From: Chryseobacterium gleum
Lineage (GTDB): Bacteria > Bacteroidota > Bacteroidia > Flavobacteriales_D > Crocinitomicaceae
Assembly (NCBI GenBank): GCA_945897565.1
Contig: CAMDFN010000005.1
Span: forward strand, 1-64,000
Direction: 5' to 3'
DNA length: 64,000 nt
This document shows, piece by piece, positions 35,609 through 44,172 of the stretch. A model generated the notes under the pieces. That model searched no databases. It worked only from the letters and a program-made list of their open reading frames with translations, and was not told where the DNA came from. Position 1 is the first letter of the stretch. Each line of letters starts with the position of its first letter. The translations under genes and the position numbers were made by a program.

Positions 35609-37639
35609 ATGAAATTCGTTACATTCCTTTGTTTACTCTACTTGCTTTGCGCGGTGCCAATGGCCATCGGGCAAACGACAAATTGCAGCACCTCTGACAA
35701 AAAAATCAACAAGGCCATAGAAGAAGCGAACAACGCAACAAATTTTGATGACTTTGTTCAAGGATTGGCCGCGGTAGTTGGCAAGTATCCCAACAATGTA
35801 CAAGCCTACTTTTATTTGGGCCAAATTCATTACCAGCAAGGAATGGGCATGATGCCGGTGAACCGAAACGACGCCGAAAAACTACTCCAAAAAGCGTTGC
35901 TTTTTTACCAAGCGAGTATTCAAAAATGCCCGAGCTTCCATTCAGATGCCTATTACTACGCAGCCCGCCTGCTCTATAACTTTAGTGAAAAAGCAGCAGC
36001 CCTCACCTACTTAGAAACCTTCATGAAGTTTGACTCGCTATACCCTGGTGAGCAAGCAGCCAACTATAACAAATTCAAAGAAGACATCCTTCCTGTATAC
36101 AAGGAATTGCGCTTCCCCAATGACGCGCAACAAAACCCTGTTCCGTTTGAGGTTCAGCGCGTTGCGGGCGTAAGCACCAAACAAGATGAATATTTCCCTA
36201 TGCTGAGCCCAGACAACAGCTTGCTCTTTTTTACCCGAAAAGCCGATAAAACCAATCTTGGTGATATCTCTGGATACGTTCAAGAAGAATTTACCGTAGC
36301 TGAAAGTCAAACACCCCCGCAGTTCAATGTTGGCAAGGCCTTGCCGCATCCTTTCAACGATGGTCAATTTACAAACTACGGATCAGCAAGTTTATCGGCA
36401 GACAACCGAGAACTCGTATTGTGTGCGTGTAAGGCAGAAAAGGTTTACAACAAAGATTACCTAAACTGCGATCTATACAGCAGTAAGTACCAACTCAAGA
36501 AAGGAACTTCAGACCAATACGAATGGACCACACTTGTTAACTTAGGTGTCAATATCAACACCAAAGACGGTTGGGAAGCCCAGCCTTCCTTGTCTGCAGA
36601 TGGGCAAATCCTCTATTTTACAAGTTTGCGCAAGGGCAGCCAAGACAACGATATTTATTATAGCGAAAAACAAGCCGATGGCAGTTGGGGGCTGGCCAAA
36701 TCCTTTGCGCTCGTCAATACCCCGGGCAAAGACAAAAGTCCTTTTTTCCATCAAGATGGCGAAACGTTCTACTTTGTCTCGCAAAGCAGCCGACTCAGAC
36801 CCGGAATGGGAGGACTCGATATTTTTATGATGCGCAAGGAAAGTAATGGTTGGGGCCCAATCCAAAACATAGGCTACCCGATCAATACAACGGCCGATGA
36901 ACTCGGCATATTTGTGTCTACCGACGGCAAACAAGCTTATTTCTCTAGCCAACAAGCCGAAAACTGGGATATCTTCAGTTTTGAACTCCACCAGGCAGCA
37001 CGCCCCAAAGAAACGCGCATCTTGACAGGCAAACTACAAGACATGAATGGAACAAGCGTTGCCGCTGCAAAAATAATAGTGCGCTATGAGGGGCAAGCCG
37101 AAGCACAACAAACAACAAGTACCAATGAAGATGGCAGCTACGCTATTGCCGTGCGCGTGGATCAAAAAATCAGTGTAGAAGCCAGTAAAGAAAACTATAG
37201 TTTTCAAGCGCAAATCATCAGTGAAGCTCAATTGCAAACACGCAATCTAAAAATTGAAACCAGCCCCCTTCAAATTGATTCGCTGCAAGAAGGAAGTGCT
37301 TATGCCATTGAGGCTATTGTTTTTGATACCGATGCCGCTTTATTGAGCACCGATGCGCAATTATTGCTGCAAGGCTTTGCAAGCTACCTCCAATCACAAC
37401 AAACATTGCGCATACAAATCAACGGCCATACCGACGATATCGGCGATGCAGCAAGCAATCAAGTACTTTCAGAACAGCGTGCCAAAGCAGTTGCCGCCCA
37501 TCTAGAAGCACTAGGTGTGGATGCCGACCGGATGCAGTATAAAGGTTTTGGGGAGGTGCAACCGCGTGTGGAAAACAACTCAGCAGCCAACCGCGCGCTC
37601 AATAGAAGAACTGAATTCGAGATCATTTCTATTCGCTAA
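35609..37639 (+). CDS. TPR - beta-propeller - CarboxypepD_reg - OmpA protein (PorE-like)
   Basis: 676 aa; the ATG at 35609 is preferred over the GTG one codon earlier. Signal peptide about 1-22. Domains in order: TPR-like helices (30-165), PD40/WD40-like propeller (180-460; YFPMLSPDNSLLFFTRK, AQPSLSADGQILYFTSLRKG), a carboxypeptidase-regulatory beta-sandwich (465-550), and OmpA peptidoglycan-binding domain (565-676) with GHTDDIGDAASNQVLSEQRA. This order matches the T9SS component PorE, thought to tie the secreton to peptidoglycan. Bacteroidota carry paralogues with the same layout, so PorE identity is not certain. No lipobox is seen. Confidence 0.88.
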   Translation: MKFVTFLCLLYLLCAVPMAIGQTTNCSTSDKKINKAIEEANNATNFDDFVQGLAAVVGKYPNNVQAYFYLGQIHYQQGMGMMPVNRNDAEKLLQKALLFYQASIQKCPSFHSDAYYYAARLLYNFSEKAAALTYLETFMKFDSLYPGEQAANYNKFKEDILPVYKELRFPNDAQQNPVPFEVQRVAGVSTKQDEYFPMLSPDNSLLFFTRKADKTNLGDISGYVQEEFTVAESQTPPQFNVGKALPHPFNDGQFTNYGSASLSADNRELVLCACKAEKVYNKDYLNCDLYSSKYQLKKGTSDQYEWTTLVNLGVNINTKDGWEAQPSLSADGQILYFTSLRKGSQDNDIYYSEKQADGSWGLAKSFALVNTPGKDKSPFFHQDGETFYFVSQSSRLRPGMGGLDIFMMRKESNGWGPIQNIGYPINTTADELGIFVSTDGKQAYFSSQQAENWDIFSFELHQAARPKETRILTGKLQDMNGTSVAAAKIIVRYEGQAEAQQTTSTNEDGSYAIAVRVDQKISVEASKENYSFQAQIISEAQLQTRNLKIETSPLQIDSLQEGSAYAIEAIVFDTDAALLSTDAQLLLQGFASYLQSQQTLRIQINGHTDDIGDAASNQVLSEQRAKAVAAHLEALGVDADRMQYKGFGEVQPRVENNSAANRALNRRTEFEIISIR

Positions 37640-37716
37640 GGCCCTTCATTTGATAGCGTTTTCCAACAGCTAACGAACACCATCCATTGAGGAACGCGGT
37701 CTAAAATTTGAGGCAT

Positions 37717-37742
37717 AAAAAAAAGGAGCCAAAGCTCCTTTT
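37717..37742 (-). terminator. Rho-independent terminator after rplS
   Basis: A perfect 8-bp stem AAAGGAGC/GCTCCTTT with a 4-nt loop is followed on the minus strand by an eight-T tract. It lies 23 bp after the rplS stop. The right arm ends in only four T, so it may also act weakly for the OmpA gene. Confidence 0.8.
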
Positions 37743-37764
37743 CAAATATTTGGAATGCGGATTG

Positions 37765-38121
37765 TTATTTTGAAAAGTTCTTTTTCTCGCGGATACGTGC
37801 TGACTTACCAGTGCGCTCACGGAAGTAGAAAATACGTGCTCTGCGCACAGCACCGCGCTTAACGATGGTAATGCTGTCGATGAATGGTGAATGAACTGGT
37901 ATGATACGCTCAACACCGATATTACCCGACATTTTGCGGATAGTGAAAGTTTCGGTTGCTCCGGCACCACGACGTTGTAAGACAACACCTTGGAATTGTT
38001 GGATACGCTCTTTGTTACCCTCTACAATACGGTATGAAACGATAATGGTATCACCTGCTCCGAAAACTGGTAATTCATTTTTGGCGATTAGCTCCTGCTC
38101 GATTTGTTTAATGACGTTCAT
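37765..38121 (-). CDS. rplS: 50S ribosomal protein L19
   Basis: 118 aa from the ATG at 38121 (MNVIKQIEQEL). The eight-residue extension in the track is not part of the L19 family. The conserved core is present: FGAGDTIIVSYRIVEGNKERIQQFQGVVLQRRGAG, TFTIRKMSGNIGVERIIPVHSP and RRARIFYFRERTGKSARI. L19 sits at the 30S-50S interface. Transcribed alone with a strong terminator. A near-consensus -7 element (TAATATTG) lies at 38159-38166, 37 bp upstream. Confidence 0.97.
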   Translation of the reverse strand: MNVIKQIEQELIAKNELPVFGAGDTIIVSYRIVEGNKERIQQFQGVVLQRRGAGATETFTIRKMSGNIGVERIIPVHSPFIDSITIVKRGAVRRARIFYFRERTGKSARIREKKNFSK

Positions 38122-38158
38122 CTCTGAAAATTTAGCCCAATTCAACTGAACGGGGGTG

Positions 38159-38166
38159 CAATATTA
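38159..38166 (-). promoter_or_regulatory. Probable -7 promoter element (TAATATTG) of rplS
   Basis: Seven of eight bases agree with the pattern TAnnTTTG (A for the first T of TTTG). Position, 37 bp before the ATG, fits a short leader. Confidence 0.35.
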
Positions 38167-38213
38167 CAAATTATTTCTGATTCTGAATATAGGACAAGTT
38201 TTTTTTTTGGGCT

Positions 38214-38600
38214 CTAAATGTAAAAAGCCATTAAAAAAAGGATCAGGGCGATGGCAAGGTAGATGAAAATCAATTGAAAGCGCATGCCTTTTTGTTTTGC
38301 ATCGGCTGCTTTATTTTCTACTTCTTGGGCAACGATTTGATCGGCAGAGATGCCAAAAATGGGCATCCAGTCAATGCGGTGCTGGCCAACAAAAAGTTCG
38401 TCACCGATATCGAGAATGCGGGTTTGGCTGTCTGAATGTCCATTCAATTGATATGGCGCTTGGGCTGTTCTGCTCGAAACCCAAACAGAACCGTTTTGAT
38501 CTTGGCAGAGCAACAAATGAAAAGGAGCCCATGCTGAAGTAGCAAACTGAAGATCGTTTTGTGAATCGCTTCCAATACTTATGTAGCGCTTTGCTTTCAT
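38214..38600 (-). CDS. Small FHA-like domain protein with C-terminal membrane anchor
   Basis: 128 aa from the ATG at 38600 (MKAKRYISIGSDSQNDLQF); the longer track start adds a 16-residue hydrophobic lead with no support. Residues 5-85 resemble a forkhead-associated domain: IGSDSQNDLQF matches the IGR...NDI strand, FHLLL the core His, and YQLNGHS...LDIGDELFVGQHRIDW the later strands, although the phosphothreonine-binding Arg is Ser. After a charged helix (AQEVENKAADAKQKG) a single hydrophobic helix ends the protein. FHA domains bind phospho-threonine; with key residues changed, binding is doubtful. Divergent from parA. Confidence 0.75.
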   Translation of the reverse strand: MKAKRYISIGSDSQNDLQFATSAWAPFHLLLCQDQNGSVWVSSRTAQAPYQLNGHSDSQTRILDIGDELFVGQHRIDWMPIFGISADQIVAQEVENKAADAKQKGMRFQLIFIYLAIALILFLMAFYI

Positions 38601-38761
38601 AACTGTAAAATTAGCGAAAAAAATGCAGCCTACAGATAGTGCTAACAAGCTGTGAATGAATGATATTGACAGTGAGTTAGTTGAAATGGTTAATAAGTTC
38701 CTTTTGGAAGGCTCTAAAGTATGCTGAACAACATGTAATTTTATAGCTCAATAAAACACTT

Positions 38762-39574
38762 ATGGGTAAAATTATTGCCATTGCCAATCAAAAGGGGGGC
38801 GTCGGAAAAACAACAACAGCCATTAATTTGGGTGGTTGCCTCGGCGTACTCGAATACAAAACCCTCATTGTCGATGCAGACCCACAAGCAAATGCCACTT
38901 CAGGAACAGGTTTTGATCCCAAATCTATCAAAAATATTTACGATTGCTTGGTCAATAACAAGCCTGCACAAGAGGCCATTCTCCAAACCAGTAATCCCAA
39001 TCTTTTTATTCTCCCCTCGCACGTAGACCTCGTTGGCGCGGAGTTAGAAATGATCAACATGCCCAACCGAGAATACTTACTGAGGGCTGCACTCGAGCAA
39101 ATCAAAGACGACTACGACTTCATCCTCATCGATTGCTCACCATCTTTAGGTCTAATTACCGTAAACGCACTTGTTGCCGCCGATTCTGTCATGATTCCCG
39201 TTCAATGCGAGTATTTTGCACTAGAAGGGCTCAGCAAATTGCTCAACACTATTAAAATTGTACAAGGCAGGCTGCATCCGGCATTAGAAATCGAAGGAAT
39301 GGCCCTCACCATGTACGACACCCGTTTGCGCTTGGCCAATCAAGTTGTCGACGAAGTCAAGACACACTTTCAAGAATTGGTTTTTGATACGGTTATCCAT
39401 CGCAATACCACCCTTAGCGAAGCCTCTAGCCACGGCCAAACGGTCATCATGCACGATGCCTCATCTAAAGGCGCCATCAATTACCTTAATTTTGCGCGCG
39501 AACTTTTACAAAAAAACGACCTTACCAAAATCGGAAACGACGACAAAAATATCGATATTGACCATGAGCTCTAA
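38762..39574 (+). CDS. parA: ParA-family chromosome partition ATPase (Soj)
   Basis: 270 aa. Deviant Walker A motif KGGVGKTTT at the N-terminus, followed by DADPQANAT and LIDCSPSLGL, and TMYDTRLRLANQVV near the C-terminal third. It binds DNA non-specifically as an ATP dimer and, with ParB, segregates replication origins. First gene of parA-parB-DUF5683-dapB-lepB-WbqC, a typical Bacteroidota cluster. The stop overlaps the parB start by 11 bp. Confidence 0.96.
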   Translation: MGKIIAIANQKGGVGKTTTAINLGGCLGVLEYKTLIVDADPQANATSGTGFDPKSIKNIYDCLVNNKPAQEAILQTSNPNLFILPSHVDLVGAELEMINMPNREYLLRAALEQIKDDYDFILIDCSPSLGLITVNALVAADSVMIPVQCEYFALEGLSKLLNTIKIVQGRLHPALEIEGMALTMYDTRLRLANQVVDEVKTHFQELVFDTVIHRNTTLSEASSHGQTVIMHDASSKGAINYLNFARELLQKNDLTKIGNDDKNIDIDHEL

Positions 39575-40460
39575 CGCAAAAAAACAACCCGCCTTAGGCC
39601 GTGGCCTCAGTGCACTGCTTCAAAATGCCGAAACAGATATTACTGGCGCCAGCGCGGTTCCTGCCGGTGCGGTTGCGCTCATTTCCATTTCTTTGATTGA
39701 AGCCAACCCCTTTAATCCGCGCACTCATTTTGAGCTTAGCGCTTTGGAAGAACTCAAAACATCTATCCAAACCCACGGAATTATACAACCACTCACAGTG
39801 CGTAAAATGGGCCGCGATCGCTACCAGCTCATTTCGGGTGAACGTCGTTTTAGAGCTGCACAGCTCGCTGGGCTCACTGAAGTCCCGGCCTATGTGCGCA
39901 TCGCCAACGACCAAACCATGCTCGAGATGGCCCTTGTTGAAAACATCCAACGCGAAGACCTCAACGCCATCGAAGTAGCGCTTTCTTACGAACGCTTGCT
40001 CGAGGAATGTAAAGTCACCCAAGAACAACTCTCTGAAAAAGTAGCCAAATCGCGCTCACATATTGCCAATCACTTGCGCTTACTCAAGCTACCCGACGCT
40101 ATTCAAGCTGCTGTTCGCGACAAGCAAGTTACTATGGGCCATGCCAGGGCACTGCTCTCGTTGGCTACAGAAAAACTTCAATTACAGGCCCTTGCACGCA
40201 TCTTAGAAGAACAACTCTCTGTTCGCGAGGTAGAGGCCCTTTCTAAACCAGAAGCGGCCAAAAAAGCGACTCCCTCAATTGCGCACTCAAAAAACAAACC
40301 TAGCCTCACCACGACCGAAAAGCTTTACCTCTCTTACCTCACCGAACAACTCGGCACAAAAGTAAGTATTGACAAAACAACTGAAGGCAAAGGAAAGCTG
40401 ATCGTTCACTTTGATCATGAAGCCGATTTGCAGCGCCTCATAGAAATGCTCAAAAAATGA
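39564..40460 (+). CDS. parB: ParB/Spo0J-family partition protein
   Basis: 298 aa from the ATG at 39564. The track ORF begins earlier in a frame that overlaps parA, but KKQPALGRGLSALLQ is the normal ParB N-terminus. The CTP-binding N-domain has ANPFNPRTHF, SIQTHGIIQPLTVRK and GERRFRAAQLAGLTEVPAYV. The HTH segment includes KSRSHIANHLRLLKLP. The protein loads at parS and slides along DNA as a CTP clamp. No parS (TGTTNCACGTGAAACA-like) was noticed in the window, though I could only scan by eye. Confidence 0.95.
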   Translation: MSSNAKKQPALGRGLSALLQNAETDITGASAVPAGAVALISISLIEANPFNPRTHFELSALEELKTSIQTHGIIQPLTVRKMGRDRYQLISGERRFRAAQLAGLTEVPAYVRIANDQTMLEMALVENIQREDLNAIEVALSYERLLEECKVTQEQLSEKVAKSRSHIANHLRLLKLPDAIQAAVRDKQVTMGHARALLSLATEKLQLQALARILEEQLSVREVEALSKPEAAKKATPSIAHSKNKPSLTTTEKLYLSYLTEQLGTKVSIDKTTEGKGKLIVHFDHEADLQRLIEMLKK

Positions 40461-40999
40461 AAATGAGGTTATTGCTCTGCCTAATGCTGCTGTCATTTGA
40501 GCACTTTTCGCAAGATTCTATTCTGCCCAAAGACAGCATGAAGCTCAGTTATCACCAAAAAAGCATGCTGTGCTCAGCATTGGTTCCGGGTTTAGGTCAA
40601 ATCCGAAATTCTCACGACGCAGCTAACTTACAAGCCGTTTGGAAAGTACCCCTTATCTACGGCGGGCTCGGCGCAGCAGGTTATTTTTTGATCAGTAACC
40701 AACAAACCCAATTGAGTCTCAAACAAGAATACACCAATAGAACAGACGGTGGCAGCCTCAACCCAACTTGGGCGCCCTACGACGACCAAGCTGTTCTGCA
40801 GCTCTACCGTCAATATTTAGATTGGCGAGACCTCTCCATTCTCGGATTTGCAGCCATTTACCTTTTTCAGCTTGCAGAAGCAGGCGCTGCTGCGCATTTC
40901 GTGCATTTTGACACCACTCCCGATTTAAGTTGGACTATCACACCACAAGTAATACCCAATCAATACCTAGGCGCTCGCCTCCAATTGACTTTTCGCTGA
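40457..40999 (+). CDS. DUF5683 membrane protein
   Basis: 180 aa. Signal-like N-terminus (MRLLLCLMLLSFEHFSQ) and the family phrase ALVPGLGQIRN. One or two further hydrophobic segments follow (LIYGGLGAAGYFLISNQQ, ILGFAAIYLFQLAEAGAAAHF). DUF5683 genes regularly sit between parB and dapB in Bacteroidota; function unknown. Coupled to parB by an ATGA overlap. Confidence 0.88.
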   Translation: MKMRLLLCLMLLSFEHFSQDSILPKDSMKLSYHQKSMLCSALVPGLGQIRNSHDAANLQAVWKVPLIYGGLGAAGYFLISNQQTQLSLKQEYTNRTDGGSLNPTWAPYDDQAVLQLYRQYLDWRDLSILGFAAIYLFQLAEAGAAAHFVHFDTTPDLSWTITPQVIPNQYLGARLQLTFR

Positions 41000-41018
41000 T
41001 AAATCGTATCTTTAACCC

Positions 41019-41732
41019 ATGAGAATCGCATTACTTGGTTATGGTAAAATGGGAAAAGCCATTGAAGCAATTGCGCTAGAACGCGGTCATGAAATTGTGG
41101 CTAAAATCAATTCTCAAGTTCCTTTAGACTCCATAGACTGGTCAGTGATCGATGTTTGCATCGAATTCACAAGACCTGAGCTCGCCCCGCAACACATCGC
41201 CTTTTGTGCTCAAAGACAAATTCCTATTGTCGTCGGGACCACCGCATGGCAAGACGCCCTCCCTCAGGTCACTGAATGGGTAAACAACGCAAATAGCGCA
41301 CTGCTTTACGCCAGTAATTTTAGTGTGGGTGTCAACTTATTCTTTGAACTCAACCGACAACTCGCGCTGCTCATGAAAGCGCAACCCGCATACAAAATTG
41401 AGGTAAGCGAAACCCATCATATACAAAAACTAGATGCCCCTAGCGGCACCGCCGTGAGCTTACTCAACGACATCTTAGCCATCCATCCGAACTACACAGG
41501 ATGGTCGCTTGACGCGCACTCGCCTGACCACATTCCGGTGCAAGCCCACCGCATCCCAGACGTTCCGGGCACCCATGAAATCAGCTACAACAGCGCTATC
41601 GACACCATCCGCATCGAACACATTGCCCACAACCGCAAAGGCTTTGCCCTGGGCGCGGTACTTGCAACAGAATTCATTTATCAACGCAAAGGCATTTTCA
41701 CGATGTCTGACGTCTTAAAAACTACCTTATGA
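41019..41732 (+). CDS. dapB: 4-hydroxy-tetrahydrodipicolinate reductase
   Basis: 237 aa. NAD(P)H-binding GYGKMGK at the N-terminus, the catalytic and substrate-binding ETHHIQKLDAPSGTA near residue 130, and the late IEHIAHNRKGFALGAVLA. It reduces the dapA product in the diaminopimelate/lysine pathway, feeding peptidoglycan. Shorter than the roughly 270-aa E. coli enzyme, as usual in Bacteroidota. A TATCTTTA element ends 4 nt before the ATG, so in addition to read-through from parB the gene may have a near-leaderless promoter of its own. The stop overlaps the lepB start. Confidence 0.95.
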   Translation: MRIALLGYGKMGKAIEAIALERGHEIVAKINSQVPLDSIDWSVIDVCIEFTRPELAPQHIAFCAQRQIPIVVGTTAWQDALPQVTEWVNNANSALLYASNFSVGVNLFFELNRQLALLMKAQPAYKIEVSETHHIQKLDAPSGTAVSLLNDILAIHPNYTGWSLDAHSPDHIPVQAHRIPDVPGTHEISYNSAIDTIRIEHIAHNRKGFALGAVLATEFIYQRKGIFTMSDVLKTTL

Positions 41733-43582
41733 GTTTCATTTATTTTTACCTACTCATTCTTGTTCACCCTTATTTGGCACAGTGGCACCGTTTGTTCCCG
41801 AAATTAGGGCGTAAGTCTTGGGAAGCACTCGTGCCGGGCTACAACTACTTTATCCTCTATAAAGAAGTGCTCAACAAACCTTGGTGGTCCTTGCTTTTGG
41901 TATTTCCAGGGGTTCATTTAGTGATGTGGATGACCATCAATGTGAGTGTGTTGCGTCGTTTCAAATTCTTCAGCTTCACAGACACCCTACAAGGCTTGTT
42001 CTTTCCATATTTGTTGTTTGCCAAAATTGCCAAAGACGAACAACTGCAATACGGACCAGCCACCAATTGGGCTAACTCCAAAGAACTCGAAGAGCGCAAA
42101 TGGGGAGACCACATCATTTTATTTATGGCGCTGCCCGTCATTGGGCATGTCATTGCAATTGTACTCGATAAAATTTCACGAGACAAACCCGGAGCCAAAC
42201 CGCGTGTCAAAGAATACGGAGACTCCTTTGTTTGGGCTTTGGTGGCTGCAGCTGTCATTCGCACCTACTCTTTTGAGCCGTTTCAAATCCCGACGGGCTC
42301 CATGGAAAAAACGATGGTTGTTGGCGACTTCTTATTCGTCAACAAACTCGCTTATGGCTCTAAAGTTCCGATCACGCCCCTCTCCTATCCTTTGGTGCAC
42401 AATATTGTTCCGCTTGTCAATATCAAATCTTACCTCAGCTGGGAAAAAGGCACCTATACCCGCTTACCCGGTTGGAGCAAAATTGAGCGCAACGATGTTG
42501 TTGTCTTTAACTTCCCGTCTGGCGACACCGCCATTCTAGACCCGCGCACCCCAAGCGGCCTCATGGGCCACGACTTCCATGGCTTGATCAACCAAGAAGC
42601 GTTTAGTCAGTTTATCAATAGCAAAAGCAATCAAAACTTATCGGAACTCGACTCTTTAGGCCAACAATATCTTTACACCGAATATATTGCCGGTTTTGAC
42701 AAATGGAAAGCACGCGCACGGGCGCATTTTGCAGCAGGCTACTTCCCACTCAACTCCCAAGAATATGCCGAAGGCATGACCCACGGCGGGCTCATACACC
42801 GCCCTGTAGACAAGCGCGAAAACTATATCAAGCGCTGTGTGGGTCTTCCAGGCGACGTCCTCGAAATCCAAAATTCAGTACTCTACGTCAATGGCAAAAG
42901 AGCCTATGTATCGCCGGGCCAAGCCTTACAATACCGCATCGAAAAAACCAAAGTATCGTTTCCATCTGTCGAGGAAATGCTGAGCCGCTATGGCCTTGAA
43001 AACTCCTCTGACGGCGCCCGCACCGACTTCGATGCCGTCAATGACCCGCAATTTTATATTTTGAACCTTACCCGTCAAGAGAAAAAGAAAATTGAAACAG
43101 ATTTCAATATTAAATTGACCAAAATTCGAGATCCCCAGTACAGTGACAACCCTAAGGCGCTGCCATCCTCTATTGAATTGTTTTCCAATTTGAATCAATT
43201 CCCTAAAGATTTGAATGTGAACAACACCATGACCGATTTTCAGCGCTTTCAAATCCCAAGAAAAGCTCAACGCATTGCGATCAATATCCATAACATTGCT
43301 TGGTATAAGCGCATCATCAGCGCCTATGAAGGGCATCAGTTGGCCATTAAAGGAGACAAAATTTACATCGATGGAAAGCGCGCCACAAGCTATCGTTTTG
43401 CCATGAACTATTACTGGATGATGGGAGACAACCGCTTCCACTCTGCCGACTCGCGCGTTTGGGGCTTTGTGCCAGAAGACCATATTGTGGGTAGAGCTTC
43501 CTTTATTTGGTTTTCTAAATCGCCTTTCGTAGACTCTTTCTTGGGTATTCGTTTTGACCGCATCTTCCGCTTCGTCGACTAA
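41729..43582 (+). CDS. lepB: Signal peptidase I, long form
   Basis: 617 aa. N-terminal membrane helices with a GRKSWEALVPGYNYF segment precede a second membrane pass and the catalytic Ser box QIPTGSMEKTMVVGDFLFVNK (Ser about 191). The general-base Lys lies in YIKRCVGLPGDVLEI (Lys about 368), and the final box is MMGDNRFHSADSR. About 180 residues separate Ser and Lys boxes, against about 55 in E. coli, so there are large insertions. It removes signal peptides at the outer face of the inner membrane. Coupled to dapB by ATGA. Confidence 0.95.
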   Translation: MSFIYFYLLILVHPYLAQWHRLFPKLGRKSWEALVPGYNYFILYKEVLNKPWWSLLLVFPGVHLVMWMTINVSVLRRFKFFSFTDTLQGLFFPYLLFAKIAKDEQLQYGPATNWANSKELEERKWGDHIILFMALPVIGHVIAIVLDKISRDKPGAKPRVKEYGDSFVWALVAAAVIRTYSFEPFQIPTGSMEKTMVVGDFLFVNKLAYGSKVPITPLSYPLVHNIVPLVNIKSYLSWEKGTYTRLPGWSKIERNDVVVFNFPSGDTAILDPRTPSGLMGHDFHGLINQEAFSQFINSKSNQNLSELDSLGQQYLYTEYIAGFDKWKARARAHFAAGYFPLNSQEYAEGMTHGGLIHRPVDKRENYIKRCVGLPGDVLEIQNSVLYVNGKRAYVSPGQALQYRIEKTKVSFPSVEEMLSRYGLENSSDGARTDFDAVNDPQFYILNLTRQEKKKIETDFNIKLTKIRDPQYSDNPKALPSSIELFSNLNQFPKDLNVNNTMTDFQRFQIPRKAQRIAINIHNIAWYKRIISAYEGHQLAIKGDKIYIDGKRATSYRFAMNYYWMMGDNRFHSADSRVWGFVPEDHIVGRASFIWFSKSPFVDSFLGIRFDRIFRFVD

Positions 43583-43584
43583 AA

Positions 43585-44172
43585 ATGCAAGTTTTACCTA
43601 GCGCATATTTTCCCTCGCTCGCTTACGTTCATACCTTACTTCAAGACCCTCATGTTGTTCTTGACTTAAAAGAACATTTTGTAAAACAGAGTATGCGCAC
43701 GCGCGCTGAAATCTTAAGTGCAAATGGTATCATTCAGCTCAATGTTCCTATTATACACACCGCGCACAAACAAACGCTAGAAGGCCTTCAGATAGACTAC
43801 AGTAAAAACTGGCAAGCTGAGCACTGGAGAGCCATAGAAAGCGCCTACGCCAATGCGCCCCACTTTGAACATTACGCCCATGACCTTCGATTTATATTTA
43901 AGGAACAACATGTTTTTTTGCACGAGCTCAATAGCACTATTTTAAATTGGATTGATAACGCCCTGGCCTTGGAATTGCAAATAGAACGAAGTGATGAATT
44001 TACAGGGCAGACGCCTTCAGAGAAAAAAGCTTTTTTAGGTAGCGCATTAAATCCTACACAAGCGTACCAACAAGTCTTTAATGGAAAGTCTGAGTTTGTT
44101 CAGAATTTGTCTGTAATAGATGGCCTAATGAACGAGGGGCCCTTGCTCAGGCGTCATTTTATGCCAAGGTAA
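43585..44172 (+). CDS. WbqC-like family protein
   Basis: 195 aa. Family features: LPSAYFPSLAYVHTLL at the N-terminus, TRAEILSANGIIQLNVPI and the YSKNWQAEHWRAIESAYANAPHFEHYA stretch. WbqC homologues occur near polysaccharide genes and in this conserved position after lepB; the biochemical role is uncertain. It starts 2 bp after the lepB stop and its 3' end overlaps the convergent gene by 48 bp. Confidence 0.88.
   Translation: MQVLPSAYFPSLAYVHTLLQDPHVVLDLKEHFVKQSMRTRAEILSANGIIQLNVPIIHTAHKQTLEGLQIDYSKNWQAEHWRAIESAYANAPHFEHYAHDLRFIFKEQHVFLHELNSTILNWIDNALALELQIERSDEFTGQTPSEKKAFLGSALNPTQAYQQVFNGKSEFVQNLSVIDGLMNEGPLLRRHFMPR

Noticed and set aside
41946-42539. 197-residue ORF inside lepB
   Set aside because: It lies in another frame of a clear signal peptidase gene; low-complexity composition and no start context.
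42926-43483. 185-residue minus-strand ORF
   Set aside because: Antisense shadow of lepB without family features.
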